Shown here: positions 11,940 through 23,734 of the stretch, piece after piece
Layout of the letters: every line of letters starts with the position of its first letter
Position numbering within the stretch: position 1 is the stretch's first letter
Source: Atriophallophorus winterbourni
Lineage: Eukaryota; Platyhelminthes; Trematoda; Plagiorchiida; Microphallidae
Direction: 5' to 3'
DNA length: 64,000 nt
Assembly: GCA_013407085.1 (NCBI GenBank)
Contig: JACCGJ010001913.1
Span: 1 to 64,000, forward strand
The notes under the pieces: generated by a model
Seen by the model: the letters and a program-made list of their open reading frames with translations, nothing else
Databases searched by the model: none
What the model was told of the DNA's origin: nothing
Position numbers and translations under genes: made by a program

Positions 11940-13421
11940 CCGAACTTTTAAGTGGTTAAATTTACGAAACATTGCTTGGAGTCACCATCGGCAAAACCCA
12001 TCATCAGAGACGTGGGAAACTTTCCGTTTACTGCGAAACAATGTAAACAAATTTGTCATCCAAGACAAGTTATACTACCAAGAAGTGGTATCAGGCATGA
12101 TGGAGCGAAACCTCGAAATACTTTATCATATGGTTAACGATCAAGCTAAGGCAAAACCTGGAGTTGCGTCCATGAACACGTCAGCTGGACTAAATCAACT
12201 GCATCAGAAACTGATGAAGTTTTCGCCACTTTTATTCATCTGTATTCAACCCAAGAGAACATGTTATAAACATCCCAAATCAAACAATTTCAACCACAAA
12301 TGTCATGTCGCAACGCGTCCTTCAATCCCTATTTAGTCTTAAAACCGGAAAGTCACCTGGGACCGACGGAATAACCCCGCTAATATTGAAGCAATGTGCG
12401 AATTTGCTATACCAACCACTCACATGCCTGTTCAAACAAACATTGGCAAATGGAGGGATTTCTATAGTTTAAAAATGCGGAATAATTTCTGAAATTTATA
12501 AAAGTGGAAATCACTCCGATGCTTCTACCCGTTACTCTGTTACCTGTGATTTCCAAATTAATTGAGCGCCTAATTGTTGACGATTTAATGAAACATTTCG
12601 AAATTAATCAGTTGCTTTCGAGGAAACAGCATAGTTTTGGACGGAATTATTCGTGTTTATCTAATTTGCTGATAACGCTAGATGATTGGACAAAATCATT
12701 AGACAACGGGCACTCGTGCTACTTAGAAATCTTAAAAGCATTTGCTCGTGTTGGCCATACCCTATTATGCAGAAGCTTCAAAGATTTGGCGTCACTTAAA
12801 ATTTGTTGAATTGGGTAAATGATTACCTAACAAATCGCACAACTCAGGTACGTATTGACGATGCATTATCAATGTATGTCAATCAAGTACCGGAAATTGT
12901 TCGATGTAACATTTCGTTAATTGGGGACAACGTAAGGATATAAAGTTGTATCAGTAGACTGACCGACTAAGTAAACTGAAGCTGACGACGCTTGCACAAA
13001 GGAGACTGCGAGCCGACCTCCTCCTCACATTCAAAATCCCTAACAGTGTTTCCCACCCTTTGGATATACTATTTCACCGACGAACATCCAGCAACAACCG
13101 CGGTCACAACTGCAAGTTGGAAATACCCCAGTCCAATCAGAACTGCCGCAGGTATTTTTATTCTGTGCGTATTTGTTTCGCTTGGAATTCCCTGCCAGCC
13201 AATTTGGTAAGCTCAAACACTTTTTCTATATTTAAATTAAAACTGGACGATTTCCTGATAGCCAATCCAAATTATGCCCCGAACTATTTATAATCTATCG
13301 TTACCAGAATTATTTTGATTTTAAAATTTTTCTACACACATATACACTTGTACCTATAGTTCAACTGCATGGTTATTGTAAAGTAATTGCTTTTTCAACC
13401 ATAAAAATCTTGAATCTTGAA
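11940..13421 (+). mobile_element. CR1-8: CR1 copy with internal deletions
   Basis: Starts in the endonuclease-RT linker (SETWETFRLLRNNVNKFV in shifted frames near 12005-12055). Then come ILYHMVNDQAKAKPGVAS (12118-12170), SPGTDGITPLILKQCANLLYQPL (12355-12425, broken), motif A region CYLEILKAFARVGH (two key changes) and a mutated motif C (LIGDN for LFADD, near 12915). The thumb is deleted near 12960. The C-terminus SNQNCRRYFYSVRICFAWNSLPANLV is at 13120-13205. The 3' UTR carries CATGGTTATTGTAAAGTAATTGCTTTTTCAACCATAA and a (TGAATCT) tail ending at 13421. Its last ~150 bp are nearly identical to 18462-18616. Confidence 0.85.
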
Positions 13422-14300
13422 AAACTGTCTGCTATTACCAAAGGAACTCGATGCGCTTCACAGCTGGTCGTTGAAGAATAAACTATCGTATAACTTCAAC
13501 AAACGCAAGCTCATGAATGTGGGATTAGAGTACCATATAAGTTCACATGTCCTTGAAGATTGCAGTGAAGAAAAAGATTTGGGTGTCTGGATATTCTCCA
13601 GTTTGAAAACCTCACTTCAAACTAACACTGCCTTTAAAAAAGCAACACGTGTCCTCAATCTACTCAAACAGGTATTTGGTAAAAATTCGCTCAAGATATT
13701 CACAAGGATCATGAGTATATACTTGAGACCACTCATGTAATACGGTGAGAAGTCTTGGTCTCCGTGGCTCAATAAGGATGTTGAACTTATGCAGCGAATC
13801 TATCACCGCTCAACAAAACTAGTTCTCAGCATCCGAAACAAACCATATAAAGTAAGGATAGCTCAACTGAATCTGTTCGATTTTCCCTATCGACGAATCA
13901 GAGGAGACCTTATCTTTCTTTACAAAACATTCCATACCCCGAACCATCCCTTACAGGATTTATTCACGCGAAGGGATACGAGGAATTATCGGACCCATGA
14001 ATATGTGCTGGTCGTACCCCATTCTCGCCTGAACTGTAGAAGGTATTTTTACTCTGTCCGTGTCTGTTTTACTTGGAACAGTTTACCTTCAACCGTTGCT
14101 CACGCCACTAACTTGCATGACTTTAAAACGAAATTAGACGAATTTTTATTGCATTATTCGTTTCCGGAACACTTATATACTGTTTAATCTATGTTCTTAT
14201 ATTGTTTATACACTTAAATTTCAATTTTTACCATCCTATGGTTGTTGTTAAGCTTGTTGCTTTTTAGACCATTAAAAACCGTGAATTATTCTCGAATTAC
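13422..14300 (+). mobile_element. CR1-9: 5'-truncated CR1 copy joined to the tail of CR1-8
   Basis: Begins directly after the CR1-8 tail, inside the RT thumb (ALHSWSLKNKLSYNFNKRKL, 13450-13510), and continues to EKDLGVW, FKKATRVLNLLKQVFG and a stop at 13738. From 13789 an open frame of 132 codons covers the C-terminus: QRIYHRSTKLVLSIRNKPYK, NLFDFPYRRIRGDL and SRLNCRRYFYSVRVCFTWN. The 3' UTR has CCTATGGTTGTTGTTAAGCTTGTTGCTTTTTAGACCATTA (14235-14275). The family is that of CR1-19, CR1-20 and CR1-22. Tail-to-head order suggests insertion at the older tail. Confidence 0.85.
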
Positions 14301-15146
14301 TAATTTCGCAGGGAACTTTCACAGGAATAAGCAGTACTTGGCTGATCGGAGGTGTTTGCAAGCTATCTGTGTGATCTACGTTCAGCATCCAAACACAGTA
14401 CTCGTTCTTAAATTCAAATTTAAGAATGATTTAGAAGGCGTTCTGTTATTTGGAGCTTGCAGAACGAGTTTGTGCGTAAGCGTTGGCTTAAGTAATTATA
14501 GAAGTACTGCACTTCCGACAGTAAGTAAAAATTCGTTCTTACTGGAATCCTTACTATATTCTGAGGCCTTTTTACAAGAGGAGCCAACTCTCCATGCAGT
14601 CGTGGCTCATCAATAACCCCATCCTACAGAATATGAGTGAGCGTTGACTTTCAGCATAACAGTGTCCTGTATTCACAAAATGCTCATTTGCATGCATTTC
14701 CATCACACACACACTCCACGACTGGTTTCGTTCTGTTTGCACTCATCAGGTAAAGACAGTGCGCACAGTATTCGCATGCCCTGAAACAGCGGAAGAATGT
14801 TAAGCATTTTGATTCATTATTAAGGACAGTTAACTTCCATGAGTCTCTGATGTTCAGGGCGTCATCACAAAATCTTGGAAGAAAGTATGGGATGTTCAAG
14901 GTCAAAGCTTATATTTGTGCTGACAGTGTATTTTTGGTGCGAAAATATACAGTCTGCTTTATTTTTTGTTCCTTTTGTGTCTGCATTTGTACCTACGTTA
15001 TATTATCCGTGATTGCGGTCTAGAAATTTATCTACATGTTATTCGACGTTACTCGTGTAGACACGCAGGGTAACGTAACATAAATGTGGTAAACTGCTTC
15101 GCCTTTTTGCTTCGCAAGTAATTACTCTGATTGGAGCAGATAAGTG
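14301..15146. other. No host gene seen
   Basis: Apart from the ribozyme repeat at 14675-14815 this is AT-rich sequence with only short frames. At 14370-14660 nothing matches the other repeats in the window. Confidence 0.35.
14675..14815 (-). mobile_element. Family A hammerhead-ribozyme repeat, partial copy
   Basis: On the minus strand this has the family A ribozyme CTGATGAGTGCAAACA-GAAC-GAAACCAGTC at 14714-14749, followed by the family signature TGTGTGTGATGGAAATGCATGCAAATGAGC. Helix II has one internal mismatch (GUGC against GAAC) and the stem III self-complement ACCGGU is mutated to ACCAGU, so activity is doubtful. The 5' part of the monomer is cut at about 14805. I see no convincing target-site duplication. 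Confidence 0.7.
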
Positions 15147-16286
15147 GCGTGCGGTCGCATTAACTTGAGCTTTTGATTCTCTGGATATATTGTTATACGC
15201 TTACACGTACGTATATATTTTATACAGTGTTGGAATCCGCTCGAATTCAGCTTTCTCGTAGCGGCATTCAGTAATACGTGCAAATTCGGATTTTTCGTGA
15301 TTTCCCATATCGTTTCGACGCGTGCAACGCTGTAAATGCTCTCCAAGTCCTCAAAGGGATTAACGATATCGGAAAGATATTTTTATTCGCCATCAGCTGG
15401 TTACATTGTAAACAACGTGTGATCAACTACCGAAGTGTATCGCAGAATTCAATACCGATTTTGCTCTTATTCCTGATCAAAGCATTTTTGTCACGCTTAC
15501 GCTAAGCATCATCAATTGTTCGATAGACCACTGTTTGTTCTCACACCACTGAACAATGCTGCTCACAACCCTGACCGGATAACCCTAAAAGGAAACAAAC
15601 CGCATCGGACTGCATCGGTACGGTTTGCCAACAGTGTGTGAGTCTTAATGCGAGGTCTGTCACGTTTTACGCTTTATTGTCAAAAGTGCATGCAAAATAC
15701 GACAAATCAAATTCGCGAGTGCAAACCTTAGTGTTAGATTTGCGAAAGTGGCCGAGTCATGGGTAACGCTGTTCGAAGCTACCCTTAAAAACATGACTTC
15801 GTTGAACGGTATAAACTCTGCAGTCTGTTGAGACTGGCGGCAATTACTCCCTCATCAATAGTTCAGCTGAACCACCATCCGAATTCTACTCACAAAAATT
15901 ATCCTCGCCTTCTACCAATAACGCTGCAACCTGTGGAGGACGTTAAAATCGTACACTTAAATGCTTACCTTCTCAGATGTGCTTCAATATCTACATAGCG
16001 GATCAATGCAGATCCCCATAGTGGAAGCGAAAGTCGTCGAAGAAACATAGAGATTAATATAATCCGAGATTCATTGTATTTCTAGGCGCTCCGAAAGATG
16101 CTGTTGACGCACCTTCACAATAAAAGTCCGACCACGATCACAAAACTGGAAATACCTAGTCGAAACAATCGGTATTGAAAACGCCATACCTGTGGATGCT
16201 TTTAAGGTAGTGCTGTCTGTCAACTTTAACGGGCAAGGTCCTAGCCATTTAAAGCTAACCGTCTTAACAACCGAAATCACCGATAG

Positions 16287-16847
16287 TGAAGTGGATATGT
16301 GCAAGTTATAACAGTAAATGTTATATTGAATGTAGGACGAATGGACGAACTCACGGAAAGTGACGATTTAGTGTCCGGTGCAATTATCCACACACATACA
16401 AATTGATTCAACTTCAAAACTCCTGTGTCACGTCAATCAGGGACGAATAATTCGTAAAGCTTGAAGATCCGGTGACACGTTAATCTTGCCGTTACCCGTC
16501 TCGATTCACGAACAACCAGCTGTGCAGCACCACGAACAATAGCAGAACCAGGAGACGCGCAGACCAAAGTATATTGTTAATTAATGATTATTTACAGAAT
16601 GCGATACAAAAAGATGAGTAACGACAACTCATTTAACGAAACAGAAGATCAATAGTCTATGAGTGAATAGGACAAGAAGAAATCGATAGATCGATATGGC
16701 AATATCGATTATCGGAACAAAACGATAACTTCTAAGTTAATGAGTGGGAATGATACAAAGATAAGTATGTACAAATTGTTGATTAAAGCAAGCATCGAGG
16801 AAAACGAAAATACAATTGGAAAGAAAGTGAAATTACAGGTTGCTACA
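16287..16847. mobile_element. Probable solo LTR inserted in CR1-10
   Basis: A 561-bp segment absent from CR1-1 and CR1-21. It starts TGAAGTGG and ends GCTACA, so it has the TG...CA ends of LTRs, and the 4-bp sequence ATAG stands on each side (16283-16286 and 16848-16851). Removing the segment and one ATAG restores host order (ACCGATAG joined to TATCCAACGTGAAT). The interior has no protein similarity I recognise, as expected of an LTR. It could also be a non-coding DNA transposon, because the terminal inverted match is only a few bases. Confidence 0.5.
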
Positions 16848-17156
16848 ATAGTATCCAACGTGAATAGAAAGCTTATAGAAGAATCCTACGCCCAAAACGT
16901 AAAATTGAGCTTTCCCGGGATAATAACCTGGCGCAAGCAAACGGATAATACTGACCCACCAACGCCTAATGATACGGCTCAAACAAAATCTCGTGTGAAA
17001 GCTTTAAAAAACCGGAGCATCACGACTCTAACCTTGCCGGTCCATTGCTAGTATTTTATGACTTGAAAACTGCAGAATTTATAAGATGTTTATATTCAAA
17101 TGCGGAGTTAACCGAGTTATGCTCGCACCACTCACCTGACATTATCGACATTACAT

Positions 17157-17540
17157 CATCGAACGACGCTTAATGAATTTGACATATTAATCAGAGACAT
17201 ATCTTCCGATAATGCACGCCCACTGCATTAGGTCCTTATGACTTGCAAATCGTTCTTATCTACGCGAAGTCAAAACATCCTCCATTATCAGAGAACTTAA
17301 AAATTCATGAATTCTTCTGTCCCTTACCTTGTCCGTTATTCGGTTGATCAATCGAAATTACTCTTGATCTAAGGAGGCGACTGACAGTAAGCATTTCGAC
17401 ATTGAACCCTCACTCCAATTTTTAACTAACGTTTTTGGAAATGAATATTTTGTGCGGTTGAATTAATAGTATTGATGAAAATTAGTGTACACGAATAATG
17501 TCATTTTTTCTTCTTATTCTTCAACATGGTAATATTCGCA
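17157..17540. mobile_element. Unidentified insertion in the endonuclease region of CR1-10
   Basis: Between the codons matching DIIAIT (ending near 17156) and those matching EISIPNMNLIRNDRER (from about 17545) CR1-10 has roughly 320-390 bp more than CR1-1. The left edge is unclear, since 17180-17215 may be decayed host sequence. No ends, duplications or coding potential identify it. Confidence 0.4.
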
Positions 17541-18461
17541 AGTGATTGAGATGGAGTTATCTATTCCTTACAATAAATTTTATAAGGAACGATCGAGAGA
17601 GACGTGGTAGTGGCGATGCCCTTTATTATATTAATCGCCTCCAGTGCCGTCCAATTTGGTGTTCTTTAACGCTGATGATTGGTGAAGTTTGCTTGACTGG
17701 TGTGGTCTATCGGTCAGCTTCATCTACAGAATCGTACAACGAAAGGTTGATCCAAGTGCTTCGGCGCTTGATTCGCTCTCAGCAAGCAACAATACTTATT
17801 ATGGGTGACTTTTAAACCGCCTACCCTTTATCTCAGTGACGATCAATCCCCATAATCGCCCGAATACCGATTTAGAGAGGTACTAGATTCAGTCACTTTA
17901 TACAACCATGTTCACGAATGCACTTGCAGAAGAGATTCCGACCCCCTCCGTCTTGGATTTGGTGTTAACATCGAAATTAAAATCTGTCGAAGCGATCGGA
18001 TTCTAGGCTCCTCTGGATCTTAGTGACAATTCAGTACTTGTGTTCGACTATGTTTGCAATACTCAGCAATCGCTTGCTGTGAATGTGGTGGTTCGCAGCG
18101 GGATAAATTGGCCCCGAGTAAAACAATAGTGCAGGTGCAACATTAGCAGACGGATCGCAATGGAACGAACTTGTATATTTTCTGAAACTGAAGATAGACG
18201 AGAACTCGCAGATCGTTTCTAAAAGATTCGAACATGAACTTCGTTTTATTGTCCGCAGCACAACACAAAAGTGGATAGCGCTGAAGCACGGAGCGTGGAT
18301 GCAATATAAAGCCACCAATACTTATACTTCTTGGCAACATTCCGTATGTTACGCAATAAAGTGACTTTACTTATTCGGGAGGATAAGGAAGCGCACCAAT
18401 TGATGCTGCTGTCAAAAATGGATCGCAACCCTAAGTTACTATACAAAATCATGAACGCGAA

Positions 18462-18616
18462 ATTATGCCCCGAACTATTTATAATCTATCGTTACCAGAA
18501 TTATTTTGATTTTGACATTTTTCTATACACATATACACTTGTACCTATAGTTCAACTGCATGGTTATTGTAAAGTAATTGCTTTTTCAACCATAAAATCT
18601 TGAATCTTGAAAAAAA
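18462..18616 (+). mobile_element. CR1-11: 155-bp CR1 3' end nested in CR1-10
   Basis: Starts at ATTATGCCCCGAACTATTTA, runs through CATGGTTATTGTAAAGTAATTGCTTTTTCAACCATAAAATC and ends with a (TGAATCT) tail and a short A run. It matches the last ~150 bp of CR1-8 with only a few differences. It splits the host RT linker between MNAK and IFAVQNGG codons, with a small host deletion. A classic strongly 5'-truncated target-primed insertion. Confidence 0.85.
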
Positions 18617-19163
18617 AGGTATTTTTGCCGTCCAGAATGGTGGAAAACTGACTGATACCGCGTTGGAAACTGCAAATGCTCTAAAATATTCATGTCAAAG
18701 GTTTTAGTGGAACGTTGTGAGTATTCAGTCGACTCAGGAATCGAAACTTTGGGTGAAATTTTGATAAATCCAGAGATTGTCGCAAGTCAATTGCTCCAAC
18801 TAAATGTAAGAAAATCTCCATCACACCGGATGTGCTAAGGTTCTGATATCGTCAGCTTTGTGAACCCCTTTCCATCCTGTTTAAGCATTCCAGGCTTAAG
18901 GGAGTTGTACCGGAAGATTGGAAGTCCGGCGTGATTACACCTATCTTCAAAGGCGGCTGTCGGTCTGACGCTGCAAATTATCGTCCCGTCACACTATTAT
19001 CTATTATTGGTAAGGTCATTGAACGTGTAATCCCGGAAAGAATGGTTGCACATTTTGAACCGAGTAATTTGTTTTGTCACTGCATCATGGATTTCGATCT
19101 TATCGCTCTTGTCTAACGAATCTTATCGTATCTTTAGACGACTGGACGAATGATTTGAGTAAT

Positions 19164-19470
19164 ATAAAGGCTCATTTGCATGCATCTCCATCAAACACAC
19201 CCACCCACCCCACGACCGGTTTCGTGCTGTTTGCACTCATCAGGTAGGAACAGTAGGATCAGGAACAGCATGCGTTTGAAACAGTGGAGGAATGATAAAC
19301 AAGTTCCGCTTGTATGCCACTGTTGGGTAAGGTTGGTACGACCAACCTGTTCAATCACACGAGCCCCCATTCATGTGAACTGTGTTTAAAACCCATAACC
19401 ATTAATATAAAGGCTCATTTGCATGCATCTCCATCACACATACCCCACGCCGGTTTTGTGCTGTTTGAGC
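19164..19470 (-). mobile_element. Family A retrozyme-like element with 8-bp target duplication
   Basis: A 307-bp insertion in the RT of CR1-10, flanked by TGAGTAAT at 19156-19163 and 19471-19478. Removing it restores the host reading around the motif A coding region (DDWTxE...SCIHVC). It contains one 243-bp monomer plus a 64-bp second start: ATAAAGGCTCATTTGCATGC occurs at 19164 and again at 19407. One intact hammerhead lies at 19208-19249 and a second, partial and mutated, at 19443-19470. No coding capacity. The element ends do not fall on the ribozyme cleavage site, which fits reverse transcription from a circular RNA. Confidence 0.8.
19208..19249 (-). ncRNA. Type I hammerhead ribozyme, family A
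   Basis: Minus-strand parts: stem I 5' side UCCUAC, core CUGAUGA (19243-19237), helix II GUGC-AAACA-GCAC (4 bp), GAA, minimal stem III A-C/G-U with a 2-nt loop (ACCGGU), cleavage triplet GUC, then stem I 3' side GUGGGG (6 pairs, two of them G-U). All invariant core bases are present. Predicted cleavage is between 19214 and 19213. A 2-bp stem III is typical of minimal hammerheads that work best as dimers. Confidence 0.85.
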
Positions 19471-20734
19471 TGAGTAATAGTTCTTGCATTCACGTTTGTT
19501 GAATAGACATTTGAAGAGATTTTGACATAGTCAATCATCTTTTGCTTCTTAAAAAGCGGATACGTTTAGGAATATGTGAACCACTCATCTCATGGTTGTG
19601 CGACCACCCGTAATATCGCCACGCTCGAGTTAAAGTAAACAAATTGCTATCCCAAATGTTGAAAACCCCCCGCGGAGTTGCAAAAGTACCCGGGTTAGAC
19701 CCGCTCCTTTCAATAGTATACACAAACGATTTACACACCCTCGTATCACCAAAGTGGTCCTGTTGGCGGATGATATGAAAATTTGGACGAGAATCCGTTC
19801 TGCAGATGACTGAGATAAAATGCAAAGGGGATTGGACAATGTGATAAATTGGGCGGTTATGAATGATATGATATTCAACATAGGGAAAAGTAAGATGCTC
19901 AACCTTGGCAAGAATGTTCCTGGGACATATCGATTGGGAACTGAAAAGTTGACAAGGATCTCGTTGCAAAAAGATCTTGGAGTATGGATTAGTAATAACC
20001 TGTAGAGTACGTTTTAGTACCAGAATATATATCGACAGACCAACAGATTGTTAGGTATCTTTCGAAGAATATTTGGAAGATTCTCGCTGGTAACGTTACC
20101 AAGGATAATGAACGTCTACCCTCGCCCTAAGATGGAGTATGCGGTAGAGGTCTATGCTTCTTGGCTGTAAAAAAGATATTGCTATCTTTGATGAAACCTA
20201 TAACAGAGCAACAATGATAGTGATGAGTCTTCGCAATGTTTCGTACACCGAAAGATTGTGACCTCTGGATCTATATGACTTTACCTAAAGTATGACACAG
20301 CGCGATACTATTCTGATCTATAGATTCTTGTCCACTGAAGTCCATCCACTAATACAATTGCTTGGTGTGTGTGTGTGTGTGATGAGAAAGTGACACGCGG
20401 ACTTACATTATCCCTTCAAGTTCCAAGTTCCCGAATTATTTGTCGGCGCCATATTTTTGGCGTGCATGCTACATTTCTTTGGAATTCTCTACCCCAACAT
20501 GTGGTGGAATCTCCTTGCCTGGCGATGTTCAAAGCGAAATTGGAATTACATATGCAAAAGTAAATCATTCATGAACCTAACATCGGATATACTCTACTTC
20601 TTTTATACTGTTATATTGTTATATTGTTATATGTTCCATATACCTTGTCATCCTATGGTTATTGTTAAGCTTACTACTTTTTCTACCATAAAAGTTTCTG
20701 AGTTCTGAGTTCTGAGTTCACATTTGCATTCATA

Positions 20735-20795
20735 CAGTTATCCTGTGGTATTGAAACGTAGTGAATGTTTAGCCATAAATCCTTGAATCCTTATT
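20735..20795 (+). mobile_element. CR1-12: CR1 3'-tail fragment
   Basis: CAGTTATCCTGTGGTATTGAAACGTAGTGAATGTTTAGCCATAAATCCTTGAATCCTT resembles the last 60 bp of CR1-21 (46741-46800). It follows the tail of CR1-10 at once. Confidence 0.6.
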
Positions 20796-21309
20796 ATGAC
20801 CTTCATGTTCAAGATTGGTTGCCTGAATCGTGTATAATACACGCTGTCTCATTCATAGGCTCTTCCCTCGTATTTGTCGTTACACCTGTGAAATTTACAA
20901 ACTATTTTAATCGACCGGAATTATGAAATGAACTGTAGAATGTGCGATAATGTGTATTGCATTGATTGATTATTTCCTTATTACCTAACGAATTTTAGTG
21001 CCCCGGGTTTTTCGCATAATTGCTTAATCATTATCTTTCTCCTAGAATTTTATACTTGGGATCTGTGTGTGAAAAACAAATGGTCAAAATGACGAAGCCC
21101 TTGGATGACAATTTGCCAGAAAATTAATTTTCATCAAATGTTTCCCAAAGCGCCACATACTTTATATTATTATTCTTTTCGAATTGCCCGATTTGAAACT
21201 TCACAACGAAGCGTGAACGATGAAATGTTTTGCAGTATTGTTTCCACCATTTTCACTATTTGATTACCAGAAATTCATCTATTCATGAATTCAAAGATTT
21301 TTAGCTAAA
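20796..21309. other. No recognisable feature
   Basis: AT-rich DNA with no open frame of note and no match to other repeats in the window. Confidence 0.4.
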
Positions 21310-22480
21310 ACAGTGAACACCTTACAGCACCACAGGATTTCGTCAAGAATGAAAACTCGAAAAATTAATAGTATATAACGAGTAGACTATATCATATGTT
21401 TGGCTCACCAATGATGCTTGTTTGGAGATATAAGTACAATTTCGTTTCAAAAATCGTCAGGCAAGGAGAGTCCACCACATTTGAGTTAAGGAATTCCAGA
21501 AAAATATAGCACTGAAGACTAAAAATGACACTGACAATCAATACATCAACTTAGGGTGTAAATGGATAGTGTGTCAGCGTGTCACTTTGCGAATGTACGC
21601 TTGAAACAGGTGTCTTAAAAAATCTCCCATGGTAGGCACAATTGTATAGGTCATTATAATATCGTGTCGTGTCATACCTTAGTTAAAGTCACTTAGACCT
21701 AAACGTCGTAATCTTTCAGTCTTCGGAACATTGCGAAGAACCACCACGTACTTTGTAGCCTCGTGATTAATTTTATCGAAGAAGGCAATATATTTCTCAG
21801 CCAAGAAGCCCAGACGTCTACCCTGACTTCATCGTTTGACAAACGTATATGTTAATTATACTAATTAAAGTTACCAGCCAAAATCCTCCAAATATATTTT
21901 GAAGGATACGTAACAATCTGCTGGAATATTTATAAGCATTCTCGGAATAAACAGCGCGTTTGAGTTTACCACCAATCCACACTCCATGGACCTTTTACTC
22001 AGAACTCCATGCGAAGCTTTCGGTTCATAGTTGATATGTCCGAGGAACATTCTTGTCAAATTGAAGTATCTTCCTTTTGCGTGTTAAATGTCATAACATT
22101 CAGAACTGCCAAGCTGGCATAGTGTCCAAATCGCTCTGCAATTTCTCACAATCTGCATCAGAACAATCATCCGAGAACAGAATAATTTTGGTTGTTATGA
22201 TTTGGGGTAAATGGTTTATGTATAAGATAAAACGAAACGTACCTACCAGAGATTCTTGTGGGAGATCGCTGTTAATTAAAGCTTATCTTACAACACTCTA
22301 TTCACTCTATGTGTTACGCAGCGATCTGATAATCAGTCTCAAAACCACGAGAGAAGTGCATCACAGATTCCTAAACACAACAGTTTGTATGGAATCGAAT
22401 GGTGATCGCCTCTGTCGAAGCTTTAGAAATGTCCAAGTAGCAAACGTAATTTTTTATCCATGAGCAAATAATACATTAGT
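21310..22480 (-). mobile_element. CR1-13: degenerate CR1 3' half
   Basis: Minus-strand relative of CR1-1. The region 21430-21560 mirrors the C-terminal and 3' UTR sequence of CR1-21 (CAACATGTGGTGGACT...GCCTGGCGATG in the sense strand). 21680-21850 holds RT C-terminal remains. 21970-22150 matches positions 55-240 of CR1-1 (CCAATCCACACTCCATG, GTCCAAATCGCTCTGCAATTTCTCACAATC). Motif C has become LFSDD at 22170-22185. The copy ends near motif A at 22440. Many indels. Confidence 0.75.
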
Positions 22481-23734
22481 AGATGTTTTCTTCACGCAGG
22501 TATTTAACTGCAGAACACTTTGAAAACTAAGTTTGCGATACTATAGTAAGTTCAACTTTCACCCGGTTCAAAACCCGCTACTGTAATAGTTTTCGTGAAA
22601 CGTGTCGAACACTGAACTCCAACATACCCGAATTTAATATGGGTTCCGACAATATTTTGAAGAATATCTGTGAAGGCAATCAACCCTGTCTAGTTGGCAA
22701 CATGCAATAAACCCTCTAAAGATTCGTGGTATATATATATCGAAAATCAGCTACGGTATTATAACCCAAACGGATTGATAAGCAAAAATCTTTGCCCTTT
22801 AGGTCAAGTGGAATGCACCACGAAATTTGGATGAAGCTGTTCTAGCAGTTCTATTAAAATAACTATAATAACTATAATAACTATATAATACAAAAGCGTT
22901 AAAATGTGTGATGTGATCTCCCATGGTATTAAATATGTATGGTAATACTTCTCTACATGAATGATAGTTTCACGTTTCTGAATAAAGTTTACCATAATAT
23001 CTCTTTATTACCCGTAAACATATCTCTGTTGATGGATATATGATTAATTCAACTGAGAAATGTAATTTGTTATAAAAAATAAAAAAATTCTTGTGTCGTT
23101 TTACCTTTAGCACGAAAGATTCATCAGAAAAAATGATAATCACGAGAAGGAACATGCCTTAATAGTAGTCCACCAATCTCCGTTCCCTGTCCTGGCTGGC
23201 GCACTTGGTCTGACGTTGCTGCTTTGTCAGATAGAAAACGTTACTAAAACGCCACTGTAACTGATTGCAAACAATTTTCTTTTTATTATCGTGACTACAG
23301 GATCGGTTCCATACACATAGGTAAAACATAGATTTGGAGAAATTATCAATTGGGCGAGACAAGCGGTCAAAACACCTAGATTAATTTTCGGTATGAATTC
23401 GGCAACAAACCATGAGATATTGAATGTTTTGCTGCAAATATATGAATAGACCATCTTTTTGATTGATGCTTTCAGCTCAAACTTCAATCAGATGCATTTT
23501 GCATGTAGAAAATACATCCGTGTTCGCATTATCAGTTCAACGTGAACTTGTATCTACAATGATACCTTATTCCTGTTAGTAGCATTTCGTTGTTTACAAA
23601 CAAATAAAATCTGAGTAACATATTAAACACAATAGCATCAATTTGCGGAAATGATTTACACATAATGAGCATCAATGCTGAACACGAAAGAATACGTCAA
23701 ATTAAATTAAATTTTTCAACGAAGACATGCGACC
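22481..23734. other. No recognisable gene
   Basis: Short frames only (up to 86 codons). A small (ATAACT)-type run lies at 22858-22888. I cannot assign the rest. Confidence 0.4.

Larger units (their letters stand above)
15147..20719 (+). mobile_element. CR1-10: old full-length CR1 copy with several nested insertions
   Basis: Same family as CR1-1 and CR1-21, including the 5' UTR start GCGTGCGGTCGCATTA at 15148. Order: 5' UTR (15147-15540), decayed PHD finger (about 15550-15720), central region (15760-16282 and 16851-17060), endonuclease (17060-18060; IMGDF at 17800), RT linker and RT (18180-20560), 3' UTR with TATGGTTATTGTTAAGCTTACTACTTTTTCTACCATA (20655-20691), and a (TTCTGAG)n tail to 20719. 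Many frameshifts and stops. It is interrupted by a probable solo LTR, an unidentified insertion, a CR1 3' end and a family A ribozyme element, so it is older than all of these. Confidence 0.85.
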
